Below are positions 31,432-41,180 of a stretch of DNA of 64,000 nucleotides, in pieces. The first letter of the stretch is position 1, and the number at the start of each line of letters is the position of its first letter. Location: contig CAWFTF010000015.1 in the NCBI GenBank assembly GCA_963818645.1, positions 41,586 through 105,585 on the forward strand, written 5' to 3'. Under the pieces are notes generated by a model that saw only the letters and a program-made list of their open reading frames with translations, ran no database searches and was not told the DNA's origin. Both the position numbers and the translations under genes were made by a program. The DNA is from Gp6-AA40 sp963818645 (GTDB lineage: Bacteria > Acidobacteriota > Vicinamibacteria > Vicinamibacterales > UBA2999).

Positions 31432-32689
31432 CCGCGACCACCGCGGGCCGATCACCGTCCTCGTCGCCACGCCGGGGCGACATCTGTTCGAAGGCATCCA
31501 CGACGATCGCGTGGACGTGATCACGCCCGGTCCAGGAAAACCGGATCCCGATCTCATCGTCTTCAGCTGCGGCAACGATCGTCACTTCACGAACGTGCCG
31601 ACGGCCGCGATCTCCGAACGCGATCGCGCCCGTATCGCCGAAGGCGCCGTCGGGCTCGTGTTCGATGCGAGCACCGAGGGCATCAAGCACAAGGCGCATA
31701 CGACGACTGAGTTTCACGACGTCCTGAGGAGTCTCGGCGCGTCAACGAAGAGAGCGGTCTACCTCACGCAGGACCGACAATTCGAGGAGGACTATCGAGC
31801 GTATTGCGCCTCGATCGGTTTCGAGTCGCCCGTTGTCGTGTTGAATCACGACTACTGGGTCTGGTGTGCGTTCTCTCACTACGAGCGCGACGGCGAAGAA
31901 GTCTTTCAGAAGCGGCTCGAGGCGTTTCGTGCGCGGCCGTCGCGACGGAAGCGTCGCTTTGTCTCGCTCAATCGAACGGCGCGCGGCGCAAAGATTCTGT
32001 TCTTGCTCAGCCTGCTGCGCGACGGGCTCTGGGATCGGGGCTTTGTGTCGTTCGGAGGTTTCAAGCACCCGGACGAGCGGAAGGGAGAACAGCCGCGGCC
32101 GACTCCGGAGGATCTCGCGCGGTCGCTTCCGGGATTCGACGACAAGGTCGCCGAGCTCGCGCCGTATCTCGATGCGCTCGATGCGCGTGGCCGAATACTG
32201 CTGGGCATGAAGCAGCATCAGTGGAAGCGGCTCGAGTTGTGGAACGCGGGACTCGCGGCCGATCTGGCCGAGTACGACAAGTCGTGGTTCAGTGTGGCGA
32301 CCGAAACCGAGATGCGTCCGCGCCCGTCGCGGATCACGGAGAAGTCGGTGAAGCCGCTCGCCAACTTCCACCCGATGCTGGTGCTCGGCAATCCTGGATC
32401 GCTGGCGCTGATCCGTAGCTACGGGTTCGAGACATTCGGGGATGTCTTCGACGAGTCCTACGATGACGAGCTCGACCCGCGCCGCCGTTTCGATCTGGTC
32501 TACGAGCAGGTGGTGCGGTTGTGCCGGATGGAGGAGCGCGAGCTCGCGTCGATCGAGAGCCGCCTCGCCGATAAGTTGATCCACAACGCGCGCTGGGGGC
32601 TGACGACGTTTCCGAGCTCGTACCGCACGCAGCGCGACGTCGCGCTGGTCAACGAGATCCTGCGTTACTGCTTCTCGACGGTGATGTAG
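31388..32689 (+). CDS. putative glycosyltransferase-like protein of unknown family
   Basis: 433 residues, no signal peptide. Visible blocks: DLIVFSCGNDRHFTNVP; VVLNHDYWVWCAFSHYERDG; RRFVSLNRTARGAKILFLLS followed by LLRDGLWDRGFVSFGGF; and, near the C-terminus, WFSVATETEMRP, then ITEKSVKPLANFHPMLVLGN and GFETFGDVFDESYDDELDP. The TEK-x-x-KPL block resembles the nucleotide-sugar loop (TEKxxxxL) of alpha-1,3-fucosyltransferase-like GT-B enzymes and of related phage and marine proteins. That is the basis of the call, and it is inference. The first in-frame start (TTG) overlaps the preceding gene by 44 bases; the end overlaps the M1 peptidase end by 25. Confidence 0.5.
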   Translation: MNSSVSRTSDSALSSRDHRGPITVLVATPGRHLFEGIHDDRVDVITPGPGKPDPDLIVFSCGNDRHFTNVPTAAISERDRARIAEGAVGLVFDASTEGIKHKAHTTTEFHDVLRSLGASTKRAVYLTQDRQFEEDYRAYCASIGFESPVVVLNHDYWVWCAFSHYERDGEEVFQKRLEAFRARPSRRKRRFVSLNRTARGAKILFLLSLLRDGLWDRGFVSFGGFKHPDERKGEQPRPTPEDLARSLPGFDDKVAELAPYLDALDARGRILLGMKQHQWKRLELWNAGLAADLAEYDKSWFSVATETEMRPRPSRITEKSVKPLANFHPMLVLGNPGSLALIRSYGFETFGDVFDESYDDELDPRRRFDLVYEQVVRLCRMEERELASIESRLADKLIHNARWGLTTFPSSYRTQRDVALVNEILRYCFSTVM

Positions 32690-34360
32690 TAGAGATCGGT
32701 GGCGACCTCCACCTCCTCCTTCGACAGCCGCATCGGCATCAGTTTCCAGTCCGTCGTCGGTTCGATCGTCGTCCAGTTGTCGGGACGGCCGATGCGCACC
32801 GGCATCGCGAACGCCCGTTCCTCGGTCTTCCACTTGTAGGCCATGCTGCCCGCTTCGTTGAAAGCGAGCTGGAGCGTCGGGAGCGCGGCTCGTCGCAGGT
32901 ACTGATCGAAGATCGGAGTCAGGTCCTTCTTGACGCGCGCGTTGAAGAACCGCACGACGTCCTCGGTCATGATGTTCTGGTACTTGAACTGCTGATAGAA
33001 GTCGCGCACCAGCGCCCACCAGGCGGTGTCATCGTTGACCACGCTGCGCAGTGTGTTCAGAAACAGCGTGCCCTTGAAGTACATGTCCTGCTGCGGCTGA
33101 CGATGGATGCCACGCTGTGTGATGATCGGCTCGCGGTTCTGGACCTTGGGCTTGTAGCTGTTCACGTACCTGATCGCCTCGTCATGACCGAACAGTTTCT
33201 CGACATAGAGGCTCTCGAGGTAGGTCGTCCATCCCTCGTGGATCCACATATCCGAGACATCAGCCGCTGACACGGCGTTGCCGAACCACTCGTGGCCGCT
33301 CTCGTGGATGATGATGAAGTCGAACTTGAGGCTGATGCCGATGCCGGTCCAGTCGCGATTCGAGGTAGCCGTTCACGAAGCCGTTGCCGTACGCCACCGC
33401 GCTCTGGTGTTCCATGCCGGCGTACGGGACTTCGATCAGCTTGAAGCCGTCCTTCTCGAACGGGTATTCGCCGAAGTAGCCGCGAAACGCTTCGAGCATC
33501 GGCTTGGTCTGCGCGAACTGCTTCTTCGCTTTCTCCATGTTCGCCGGCAACACGTAGAAGTCCAGCGCCAGGTCACCGAGCGTGTCTGAGAAGTGTTCGT
33601 AGCGGCCGATGTTCAGCGCGACGTTGTAGTTGTTGATCGGGTACTGGACGAGCCAGTCCCAACGCGTATAACCGTCGCCGAGGTCGGTCCTGCCCATGAA
33701 TCGGCCGTTCGACACATCGACCAGGGTGTTGGGAATCGAGACGCTGATCTGCATCCGCTCGACTTCATCGCGCCACTGATCCTTGTTCGGCCACCACACG
33801 CTGGCGCCTTCGTCTTCACAGGCGGTCGTGATCCAGTGATAGCCAGCTGCGTCCTTGCGGAACGCCATCCCTCCGAATCGCCCCTGTTCCTCCGGCTGAC
33901 CCGAGTAGTGAAAATCGATCGTGTATTCACGCCCGCTCCGCAGCGTGGACGGGAAGTCCACGTAGACGGTGCCGAGATCGCGTTCGTACTTCAGCGGCGT
34001 GGACCCGAGCAGAATGCGATCGATGTTCAGGTTCGCCGCAAGATCGAGTTGGATTCGCGTGTCGTCGGCGAGCATCCTGAAACGAATCGTGTTCTTGCCG
34101 GTTATCGACTTCTTCTCCGGGTCGACGCGGACGTCGAGGTGATAAAAGAGCAGATCGTTGTTTGCGCGGTAGCGGCCGTACTGACCCCGCAGCAGGTCAG
34201 CACGCGTCGGTGGGTCCAGCGTCGAGGGCGGAGGTGTGGGAGCCTGTTGCTCCTGGCTGCTGACTGTCGTCATAGGCAGAACGATGGCGAGGGCCAACGC
34301 CAGGATTGTGGTGCGCCGCACGTTCTGATCATGCACCAGCCGGTCTAGAATTCGTCCCAT
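32665..34360 (-). CDS. M1-family zinc aminopeptidase, exported, one frameshift
   Basis: Joined, about 565 residues. Signal-like segment TILALALAIVLPMTTVSSQ, then the N-terminal beta domain (YHLDVRVDPEKKSITGKNTI). Catalytic signatures are YAGMEHQSAVAYGNG in place of GAMEN and the zinc site HESGHEWFGN (HExxH) with the distant Glu in HEGWTTYLESLY. These enzymes remove N-terminal amino acids from peptides, here in the periplasm. The frame breaks near 33352, where GYL should be followed by NRDWTGIGISLKFDFIII; one extra G explains it. The zinc site lies 3' of the break, so the gene as written would be inactive. The ATG overlaps the divergent ATG of the next gene; a later GTG (VRRTTILALAL) is possible. 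Confidence 0.85.
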
Positions 34361-34985
34361 GTCCGAGGGATTCGCCGGGTTTCCGCGTGAAGCACACGAG
34401 TTCTTTCGGAACCTCGCGCGTAACAACAACCGCGACTGGTTCCAGGCTCACAAGGACGTCTACGAACACGCCTGTCGCGAACCGCTGAAGGCGCTCGTGA
34501 GCGAGCTCGATCCGATGGCTACTCCGCACATCTCGCGTATCAATCGGGACATGCGGTTCGCGCGCGATGGCGGGCCCTACAGGACGCACATCGCTGCCGG
34601 CGTCCTGCGGACCTACATCAGTCTCTCGGCGGAAGGCCTGTATGTCGGAACCGGGATGTATAAGCCCGAGCCACTCGTGTTGCAGAAGTTCCGGGCGGCG
34701 ATCGATGCCGACAAGTCAGGACGCGAGCTGGCGAAGATCGTGAGCTCGATTCAACGCAAGGGCTACATCGTTGGCACCCATGACACGCTCAACTCCGCGC
34801 CGCGCGGCTACACCATGCAGCATCCCCGGATCGATCTGTTGCGCATGAAGGACATCTACGCTGGACGCACGATCGAGCCTGGAGCGACGTTGGCATCGCG
34901 GAAAGCCGTCGCCGCCGTGAAGAAGGTCATGGCCGACGTGCAGCCACTCGGTGACTGGCTGGCGAAGTACGTGCCGAGAGCCTGA
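34359..34985 (+). CDS. DUF2461 (TIGR02453) protein
   Basis: 208 residues with the family pattern: FAGFPREAHEFFRNLARNNN, RDWFQAHKDVYEHACREPLK, ISRINRDMRFARDGGPYRTH, GLYVGTGMYKPEPLVLQKFR, and a C-terminal VMADVQPLGDWLAKYV. DUF2461 is widespread in bacteria and fungi and has no established activity; the conserved Asn-Arg-Asp-Trp and Arg-Asp-Arg-Arg-type positions are present. It is cytosolic. Its ATG shares CATG with the proposed ATG of the divergent M1 gene, so one of the two starts is probably different. Confidence 0.88.
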   Translation: MSEGFAGFPREAHEFFRNLARNNNRDWFQAHKDVYEHACREPLKALVSELDPMATPHISRINRDMRFARDGGPYRTHIAAGVLRTYISLSAEGLYVGTGMYKPEPLVLQKFRAAIDADKSGRELAKIVSSIQRKGYIVGTHDTLNSAPRGYTMQHPRIDLLRMKDIYAGRTIEPGATLASRKAVAAVKKVMADVQPLGDWLAKYVPRA

Positions 34986-34986
34986 C

Positions 34987-35014
34987 GGTCCACAGTCCAC
35001 GGTCCACAGTCCAC
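34987..35014. repeat. heptamer repeat array, GGTCCAC/AGTCCAC type, 4 units
   Basis: Four units alternating GGTCCAC and AGTCCAC, starting two bases after the DUF2461 stop, between convergent genes. Confidence 0.9.
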
Positions 35015-35022
35015 GCAGCCTC

Positions 35023-37695
35023 TTATCCCGTATTTCTCATCCCGGCGGCGATGCCGTTCACCGTTACGACGAATGCGTCGTGCAGCCGCGGATCGTGGTC
35101 GCCTTGTCGAAGCCGGCGCACGACTTCGATTTGCACCAGGTTGATCGGATCCACGTAGGGATTACGCACGTCGATCGAGCGCCGCAAGACCGGGTTGCCT
35201 TCCAACAGCGTGGTGTGACCCGTGACCTTCAGCAGCGCGGAGACGGCTCGCGCCAATCGATCGCGAAGCTCATCGCCCAGCGGTCGCAGGGCATCGGGCA
35301 CGAGTTGTCGATCGTACTCGGCCGCGATGCGCGCATCCGCTTTCGCGAGCACCATCTCGAACAGATCGACCACCGATCGAAAGTGCGGCCACTCCCGATA
35401 CATCGTCTGCAGCAACTCGAGCTCGCCACGTTCGAACGCCCGCTCGAACGCTTCTTCGAGCCCGAGCCAGGATGCGAGCAGCAGGCGAGTCTGCGTCCAC
35501 GCGAACTGCCACGGAATCGCTCGCAGTCCTTCGAGTCCTCCGCCGGCCTGACGACGAGCAGGCCGGCTGCCGATGTTGACGTCGGCAAGCTCCGCCTGCG
35601 GCGTCGACGTGTGGAAGTAGTCGAGGAACGCCTGGTGTTCGGCGACGATGCGGCGATACGTGGAGCAGGCATCGTTCGACAGCCGTTCCATGCAGTCCCG
35701 CCAATGCTGAACCGGTGGTGACGATGGAACGAGCCACGACTCGAGCGTGCCACTCGTGTAGACCTCGAGCGTGCGTTGCGCGATCTCCGGCAGCCCGAAG
35801 AGCGCCTGAATCATCTCCCCCTGTTCCGTCACGCGGAGCCGGCCATCGACCGTTCCCGAGGGCTGCGATTGCAGCGCGAGATACGTGGGTCCACCGCCGC
35901 GACCGACACTGCCGCCGCGCCCGTGAAACAGCGCGGGCCGAACCTGATGTCGTCGGCACGTGTCGACGATCGCCTCCTGCGCTTTGAACAACTCCCAGCC
36001 CGCGCTGAGTCGTCCGACATCCTTCGCCGAGTCGGAGTAGCCGACCATGACCTCCTGCAGGCCGTTGATGCGCGCGCGATACCAGTCGATCGCAAAGAGT
36101 CGATCGAGGATTTCTGGAGCGCGCCGCAGGTCGGCCGCCGTCTCGAGCAGTGGCACCACACGAAGCGGCCGCTCCGCGCCCATCTCTTTCTGGAGCAACT
36201 CGACGATGAGGACGTCTGACGCCTGATGCGTCATCGTGACGACGTAGCTGCCGAGCGATTCGGGAGGTGTCTGCGCGATCATGCGAAACGTGTCGAGCAC
36301 ATCGCTGACCGCCGGCGATGTCTTCAGCCCGGGTGGAATCAGCGGCCGCGGATTCGGCAGTTCGCGGACGAGGAATTCCAGCCGCTTCGATTCGTCCCAC
36401 TCCGCGTACGAACCGAGCCCGAGCGCACGCGTGATGGCATCGAGCGCTTCGGTGTGTCGGTCGGATGCCTGGCGTATGTCGATTGTCGCCAGCGTGACGC
36501 CAAACGTGGCGACGCGTCGCAGGACGTCTGTCAATCGTCCACCCGCGATCAGGCCGTTGCCGGTTTCAACGAGCGAGGAGTAACAGAGCTGCAGCGGCTC
36601 GAGCAGTTGTTCTCGCGTGAGAACGACATCAGGCGAGTCCCGAACCCCGAATCCCGAATCCCGAACCCCGGATCCCGGGTCGAGACAGCTTTCAATCCAC
36701 GTGCGGGCGCTGGTCAATTGCGTCCGCACCTGGCGCAACAACTCGCGGTAGGGTTCTCGGACGTCTCCGACACGCGCGCGCAGTGCGGCGGTCGCGTCAG
36801 TCATCGAGAGCTCGTCGCGCAGCGCCACCACTTCCTTCAGATAGAGTTCGGTCGCGACCCACCGTGCGAGGAGCGTCGCGCGTCTGGTGACGTCAGGCGT
36901 GACGTTGGGATTCCCGTCGCGATCGCCGCCTATCCACGACCCGAAGCGCACAGGCGAGGTCTCGAGCGGCAAGGGCTTTCCCGTCGCCGCGATCAGCGCG
37001 CGGTCGACGCTCCTGAGAAAACGTGGCAACGCATTCCACAGGCTCTGCTCGAAGACGATGAGCCCGCCTTTGACTTCGTCGATCGGCGTGAGCCGTTGAT
37101 GACGGACTTCATCCGTGACCCACGCCGAGAGGATCTCGCGACGGAGCGCCGCGTGCACTTCGCTGCGCTCGGGGACGGTCAGGTCGGTTCTGTCGCCCTC
37201 AGCGAGCAGGGCGGCGACGCGATTGTGTTTGTGGATCAACGTTCGACGCGAGACTTCAGTGGGATGCGCGGTGAGCACCAGCTCGATCTGCAGCGCGCAG
37301 ATGGCGTCGTGGAGAGCGTCGGGCGAGACGCCGCGAGCCACCAGCCGCGCGAACGTCTCTTCCGGAGATCCGCGCTGCGGCCGTGAACCGGGATCGCGAA
37401 GGTATGCGCGCCGCCGGCGGATTCGATGGTGCTGCTCGGCGACGTTCGCCAGGTTCAGGAAGTGCGTGAAGGCGCGCGCCAGCGGGATCGCGGCATCAAC
37501 CGGCAGTTGCCCGAGTTCACTGGCCAGCGCCTGGAAGTCGCGGTCGGCGCGCGCCCGCGAGGTCTTGGCGACCGCCCGGACGCGCTCGACCGTCTCGAGG
37601 AGTCGTGCCCCCTCATGTTCGCGCAGCGTGTCACCCAGGAGTTCTCCGAGGAGTCGAACATCCTGGCGCAATGGTTTGTGCGGATCGGCCTCCAT
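35023..37695 (-). CDS. ppc: phosphoenolpyruvate carboxylase
   Basis: 890 residues, the usual bacterial length. Catalytic His144 lies in LVLTAHPTEVSRRT. Further signatures are FGSWIGGDRDGNPNVT, GYSDSAKDVGRLSAGW, FHGRGGSVGRGGGP (the loop that closes over PEP) and the conserved C-terminus ending RNTG. It carboxylates PEP to oxaloacetate with bicarbonate, replenishing the TCA cycle. The ATG chosen has GGAG five bases upstream; the frame is open 17 codons further. An insertion of about 16 residues (DPGSGVRDSGFGVRDSPD) near residue 340 is encoded by a heptamer repeat. It falls before VVLTREQLLEPLQLCYSSL, in a region that varies between species, so activity may survive. Confidence 0.97.
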   Translation of the reverse strand: MEADPHKPLRQDVRLLGELLGDTLREHEGARLLETVERVRAVAKTSRARADRDFQALASELGQLPVDAAIPLARAFTHFLNLANVAEQHHRIRRRRAYLRDPGSRPQRGSPEETFARLVARGVSPDALHDAICALQIELVLTAHPTEVSRRTLIHKHNRVAALLAEGDRTDLTVPERSEVHAALRREILSAWVTDEVRHQRLTPIDEVKGGLIVFEQSLWNALPRFLRSVDRALIAATGKPLPLETSPVRFGSWIGGDRDGNPNVTPDVTRRATLLARWVATELYLKEVVALRDELSMTDATAALRARVGDVREPYRELLRQVRTQLTSARTWIESCLDPGSGVRDSGFGVRDSPDVVLTREQLLEPLQLCYSSLVETGNGLIAGGRLTDVLRRVATFGVTLATIDIRQASDRHTEALDAITRALGLGSYAEWDESKRLEFLVRELPNPRPLIPPGLKTSPAVSDVLDTFRMIAQTPPESLGSYVVTMTHQASDVLIVELLQKEMGAERPLRVVPLLETAADLRRAPEILDRLFAIDWYRARINGLQEVMVGYSDSAKDVGRLSAGWELFKAQEAIVDTCRRHQVRPALFHGRGGSVGRGGGPTYLALQSQPSGTVDGRLRVTEQGEMIQALFGLPEIAQRTLEVYTSGTLESWLVPSSPPVQHWRDCMERLSNDACSTYRRIVAEHQAFLDYFHTSTPQAELADVNIGSRPARRQAGGGLEGLRAIPWQFAWTQTRLLLASWLGLEEAFERAFERGELELLQTMYREWPHFRSVVDLFEMVLAKADARIAAEYDRQLVPDALRPLGDELRDRLARAVSALLKVTGHTTLLEGNPVLRRSIDVRNPYVDPINLVQIEVVRRLRQGDHDPRLHDAFVVTVNGIAAGMRNTG
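36634..36682. repeat. heptamer repeat array inside ppc, CGAATCC/CGAACCC type, 7 units
   Basis: Units CGAGTCC, CGAACCC, CGAATCC, CGAATCC, CGAACCC, CGGATCC and CGGGTCG. The total length keeps the ppc frame open on both sides. Confidence 0.95.
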
Positions 37696-37829
37696 CTGGC
37701 TCCGACGATCAGCATAGAAGAGGACGGGACTGTGTGCGCGCGACATTTCTGTCGTGATCTATTGAACTTCAGACAAGTCTGTGCCTAGCCCAGGAGTGGA
37801 GTCGGATCCACAATCAACAGACAGAGCTC

Positions 37830-40800
37830 ATGGCCATTCACGTCGCACTCCATCACAAGACGCACTATCGCTACGATCGCAGCGTCGCGCTCGCGCCCCA
37901 CGTCGTTCGTCTGCGACCGGCGCCGCACTGCCGCACGCCGATCCTCAGCTACTCGCTCAACCTGGCGCCCAAGCCGCACTTCATCAACTGGCAACAGGAT
38001 CCGCACAGCAATTACCTCGGGCGTGTCGTGTTCCCGGAGAAGGCGCGTGAGCTGCTCGTGGAAGTCGATCTCGTCGCGGAGATGTCGGTCTTCAATCCGT
38101 TCGACTTCTTCCTCGAGCCGTCCGCCGAGCAGTTCCCGTTCACCTACGAGCCGTGGCTGCAGAAAGACCTCGCGCCGTTCCTCGAGGTGAGCGCCGACGG
38201 CGCGCCACTCCAGGAGTTCGTCCGGACGATCGATCGGCGCCCACGACGGACGATCGATTTCCTCGTCGATCTCAACTCGCAATTGTCGAAGCAGATTGCG
38301 TACGTCATTCGTCTCGAGCCTGGCGTGCAGACGCCGGACGAGACGCTTCGTCTCGCGCGTGGGTCGTGCCGCGACACCGGCTGGTTGCTGGTGCAGACGC
38401 TGCGACACCTTGGACTGGCCGCGCGCTTCGTCTCGGGTTACCTGATTCAGCTGACGCCCGACGTCAAATCACTCGACGGTCCGAGCGGCGCCGCTGCCGA
38501 CTTCACCGACCTGCATGCGTGGGCCGAGGTGTACCTCCCCGGCGCGGGATGGATCGGACTGGATCCAACATCGGGGCTGCTCGCCGGTGAGGGACACATC
38601 CCGCTCGCGGCGACGCCAGATCCGTTCAGCGCGGCGCCGATTACCGGAGAGCTCGACGAGTGCGAGGCCGTGCTCACGCACGAGATGCACGTGCGTCGGA
38701 TCCATGAGTCGCCGCGCGTGACCCGCCCGTACACCGAGGAAGAGTGGACGGAGATTGCGGCGCTCGGCGAACAGGTCGATCGAGATCTCTCGAGAGCCGA
38801 CGTCAGGCTCACGATGGGTGGTGAGCCGACTTTCGTCTCGATCGACGACATGGACGGCGCCGAATGGAGCACCGCGGCGCTCGGACCACAGAAGCGCGAA
38901 CGCGCCGGCGTGTTGGTCCGGCGGTTGAAGAAGCAGTTTGCTCCGGGTGCCGTGCTGCTCTGCGGCCAGGGCAAGTGGTATCCCGGCGAGTCGCTGCCGC
39001 GCTGGGCGCTGGGCTGCTGGTGGCGTCGCGACGGCGTGCCGGTCTGGAACGACGACTGCCTGCTCGCAGACGACACAGTCGACTACGGGCACGGCGAGGA
39101 ACACGCGAAGCGCTTCGTCAACGAGTTGGCGGGCCGCCTGGAGGTTGACCCGTCACTCGCGCTCCCGGCGTATGAGGACGCCTGGTATTACATGTGGCGC
39201 GAGCGACGCCTGCCGACCAACGTCGATCCGCTGCAGTCGCAGTTGTCCGACGAAGAGGAGCGCGCGCGTCTTGCCCGCATCTTCGAGCAGGGAATCGATC
39301 GCATCGCCGGATACGTGCTTCCGCTGCGAAGACGATGGACGTCGAATCCGGGCTGGCACTGGGAAAGCGGACGCTGGTTCCTGCGGCCTGAGCATCTGTT
39401 CCTGATCCCGGGCGATTCGCCGATTGGTTATCGCCTGCCGCTCGACTCGCTGCCGTGGGTGACGAAGACGGACTACCCCTACATCTACGAGCAGGACCTC
39501 CACGTCGAACGTCCACCGTTGCCACCGAAGCAGATGTTTGTCGAGCGCGACGTTCGGCGTGAGTCAGATCTGGGCGTCGGGCTTCCGCCCGGTCGCGGTG
39601 CCATGTCGCCACAACGTGGCGTGTCCGATCCCAGCGTGATTCGCACCGCGATCTGCGTCGAGCCTCGAGACGGCCGATTGCATGTGTTCATGCCGCCTGT
39701 CGAGCGGACGGAGGATTACCTCGATCTGCTGGCGGCACTCGAGAGCACTGCCGCGGCGCTGAGCATCCCCATCATCATCGAGGGTGAACAGCCGCCGGTC
39801 GATCCACGTCTGAACCACTTCACCGTCACGCCCGATCCGGGCGTGATCGAGGTCAATCTTCACCCCGCGGACACGTGGAACGATCTCGTTTCGTACACCA
39901 CGACGTTGTACGAGGAGGCGCGTCAGTCGCGTCTCGGCACGGAAAAATTCATGCTCGATGGCCGTCACACCGGCACCGGCGGCGGCAATCACATCGTCGT
40001 CGGTGGTCCCACGCCGGGCGACAGCCCGTTCCTGCGCAGGCCCGATCTGCTTCGCAGCCTTGTTGGCTACTGGCACAACCATCCGTCGCTGTCGTATCTG
40101 TTCTCAGGCTTGTTCATCGGACCGACGAGCCAGCATCCGCGCGTTGACGAGGCTCGCAACGACGCGCTGCACGAACTGGAGATCGCGTTCAACGAGATTC
40201 GCGACGAGTTGCACTGTCCGCCCTGGCTGGTGGACCGCGTGTTCCGCAATGTGCTCGTCGATGTCACTGGCAACACCCATCGCGCGGAGTTCTGCATCGA
40301 CAAGCTCTACGCACCGGAGACGAGCAGCGGCCGTCGCGGATTAGTCGAACTGCGATCCTTCGAGATGCCGCCGCACGCGCGTATGAGCCTTGCGCAGCAG
40401 TTGCTCCTGCGCTCGCTGATCGCGTCTGTGTGGCAGGAGCCGTACAAGCGCCCGCTGGTGCGCTGGGGAACAGAGCTCCACGATCGCTACATGCTTCCGC
40501 ATTTCGTCGCGCAGGACTTCGACGATGTGATGGGCGAGCTGCAGCGAGCCGGGTATCCGTTCCGCTCAGAGTGGTTCGCTCCCCACCTCGAGTTCCGATT
40601 CCCGATGTACGGCGCGGTGACGTCGCGCGGCGTCCGGCTGGAGTTGAGACAGGCGCTCGAGCCGTGGCATGTGATGGGTGAAGAGCAGGGCACGGGCGGC
40701 ACCGTGCGCTATGTCGATTCGTCGGTCGAGCGACTGCAGGTCAAGGTCACTGGCCTTACCGAGTCGCGTCATTCGCTCGCCTGCAACGGACGTCGTGTGC

Positions 40801-41180
40801 CGCTCCATCCAACGGGAACGCCCGGCGAGTTCGTTGCCGGTGTGCGCTATCGTGCCTGGCAGCCCGCCAGCGCGCTGCATCCGACGATTCCCGTGCACGC
40901 GCCGCTCGTCTTCGATCTCGTTGACACCTGGAACGAACGTGCGATCGGCGGGTGCGTTTATCATGTTGCGCATCCTGGAGGCCGCAGCTTCGAGCAGTTC
41001 CCGGTCAATGCCTACGAGGCGGAGAGCAGGCGCCTCGCGCGATTCTCCGGCGGAGGGCACACTCCCGCCGCCGCTACGGTTCCTCCTGAGGAACGCAATC
41101 CCGATTTCCCGTTGACACTCGACTTGAGGCGCCCAGCCCGACACAGTGTGATGGCCCCGAACGCCACAGATCCTCGTTGA
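37830..41180 (+). CDS. transglutaminase-like / DUF2126 fusion protein
   Basis: 1116 residues. An N-terminal beta domain (1-90, VALHHKTHYRYDRSVALAPH) leads to a transglutaminase-like cysteine-protease fold with Cys180 (RLARGSCRDTGWLLVQTLRH), His229 (DFTDLHAWAEVYLPG) and Asp245 (WIGLDPTSG). The remaining 800 residues are DUF2126: LTMGGEPTFVSIDDMDG, GQGKWYPGESLPRWALG, HTGTGGGNHIVVGG, HPSLSYLFSGLFIGPTSQHP. Known linkage is to a circularly permuted ATP-grasp/alpha-E gene, as here; the set is predicted to make or attach peptide-like products, though this remains unproven. It starts divergently from ppc and its stop overlaps the next start (TGATG). Confidence 0.92.
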   Translation: MAIHVALHHKTHYRYDRSVALAPHVVRLRPAPHCRTPILSYSLNLAPKPHFINWQQDPHSNYLGRVVFPEKARELLVEVDLVAEMSVFNPFDFFLEPSAEQFPFTYEPWLQKDLAPFLEVSADGAPLQEFVRTIDRRPRRTIDFLVDLNSQLSKQIAYVIRLEPGVQTPDETLRLARGSCRDTGWLLVQTLRHLGLAARFVSGYLIQLTPDVKSLDGPSGAAADFTDLHAWAEVYLPGAGWIGLDPTSGLLAGEGHIPLAATPDPFSAAPITGELDECEAVLTHEMHVRRIHESPRVTRPYTEEEWTEIAALGEQVDRDLSRADVRLTMGGEPTFVSIDDMDGAEWSTAALGPQKRERAGVLVRRLKKQFAPGAVLLCGQGKWYPGESLPRWALGCWWRRDGVPVWNDDCLLADDTVDYGHGEEHAKRFVNELAGRLEVDPSLALPAYEDAWYYMWRERRLPTNVDPLQSQLSDEEERARLARIFEQGIDRIAGYVLPLRRRWTSNPGWHWESGRWFLRPEHLFLIPGDSPIGYRLPLDSLPWVTKTDYPYIYEQDLHVERPPLPPKQMFVERDVRRESDLGVGLPPGRGAMSPQRGVSDPSVIRTAICVEPRDGRLHVFMPPVERTEDYLDLLAALESTAAALSIPIIIEGEQPPVDPRLNHFTVTPDPGVIEVNLHPADTWNDLVSYTTTLYEEARQSRLGTEKFMLDGRHTGTGGGNHIVVGGPTPGDSPFLRRPDLLRSLVGYWHNHPSLSYLFSGLFIGPTSQHPRVDEARNDALHELEIAFNEIRDELHCPPWLVDRVFRNVLVDVTGNTHRAEFCIDKLYAPETSSGRRGLVELRSFEMPPHARMSLAQQLLLRSLIASVWQEPYKRPLVRWGTELHDRYMLPHFVAQDFDDVMGELQRAGYPFRSEWFAPHLEFRFPMYGAVTSRGVRLELRQALEPWHVMGEEQGTGGTVRYVDSSVERLQVKVTGLTESRHSLACNGRRVPLHPTGTPGEFVAGVRYRAWQPASALHPTIPVHAPLVFDLVDTWNERAIGGCVYHVAHPGGRSFEQFPVNAYEAESRRLARFSGGGHTPAAATVPPEERNPDFPLTLDLRRPARHSVMAPNATDPR

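Noticed and set aside
30547..31575. A 342-residue open frame antisense to the secreted GDTLVVET protein
   Set aside because: The sense strand has a signal peptide and family motifs; the antisense frame is a shadow.
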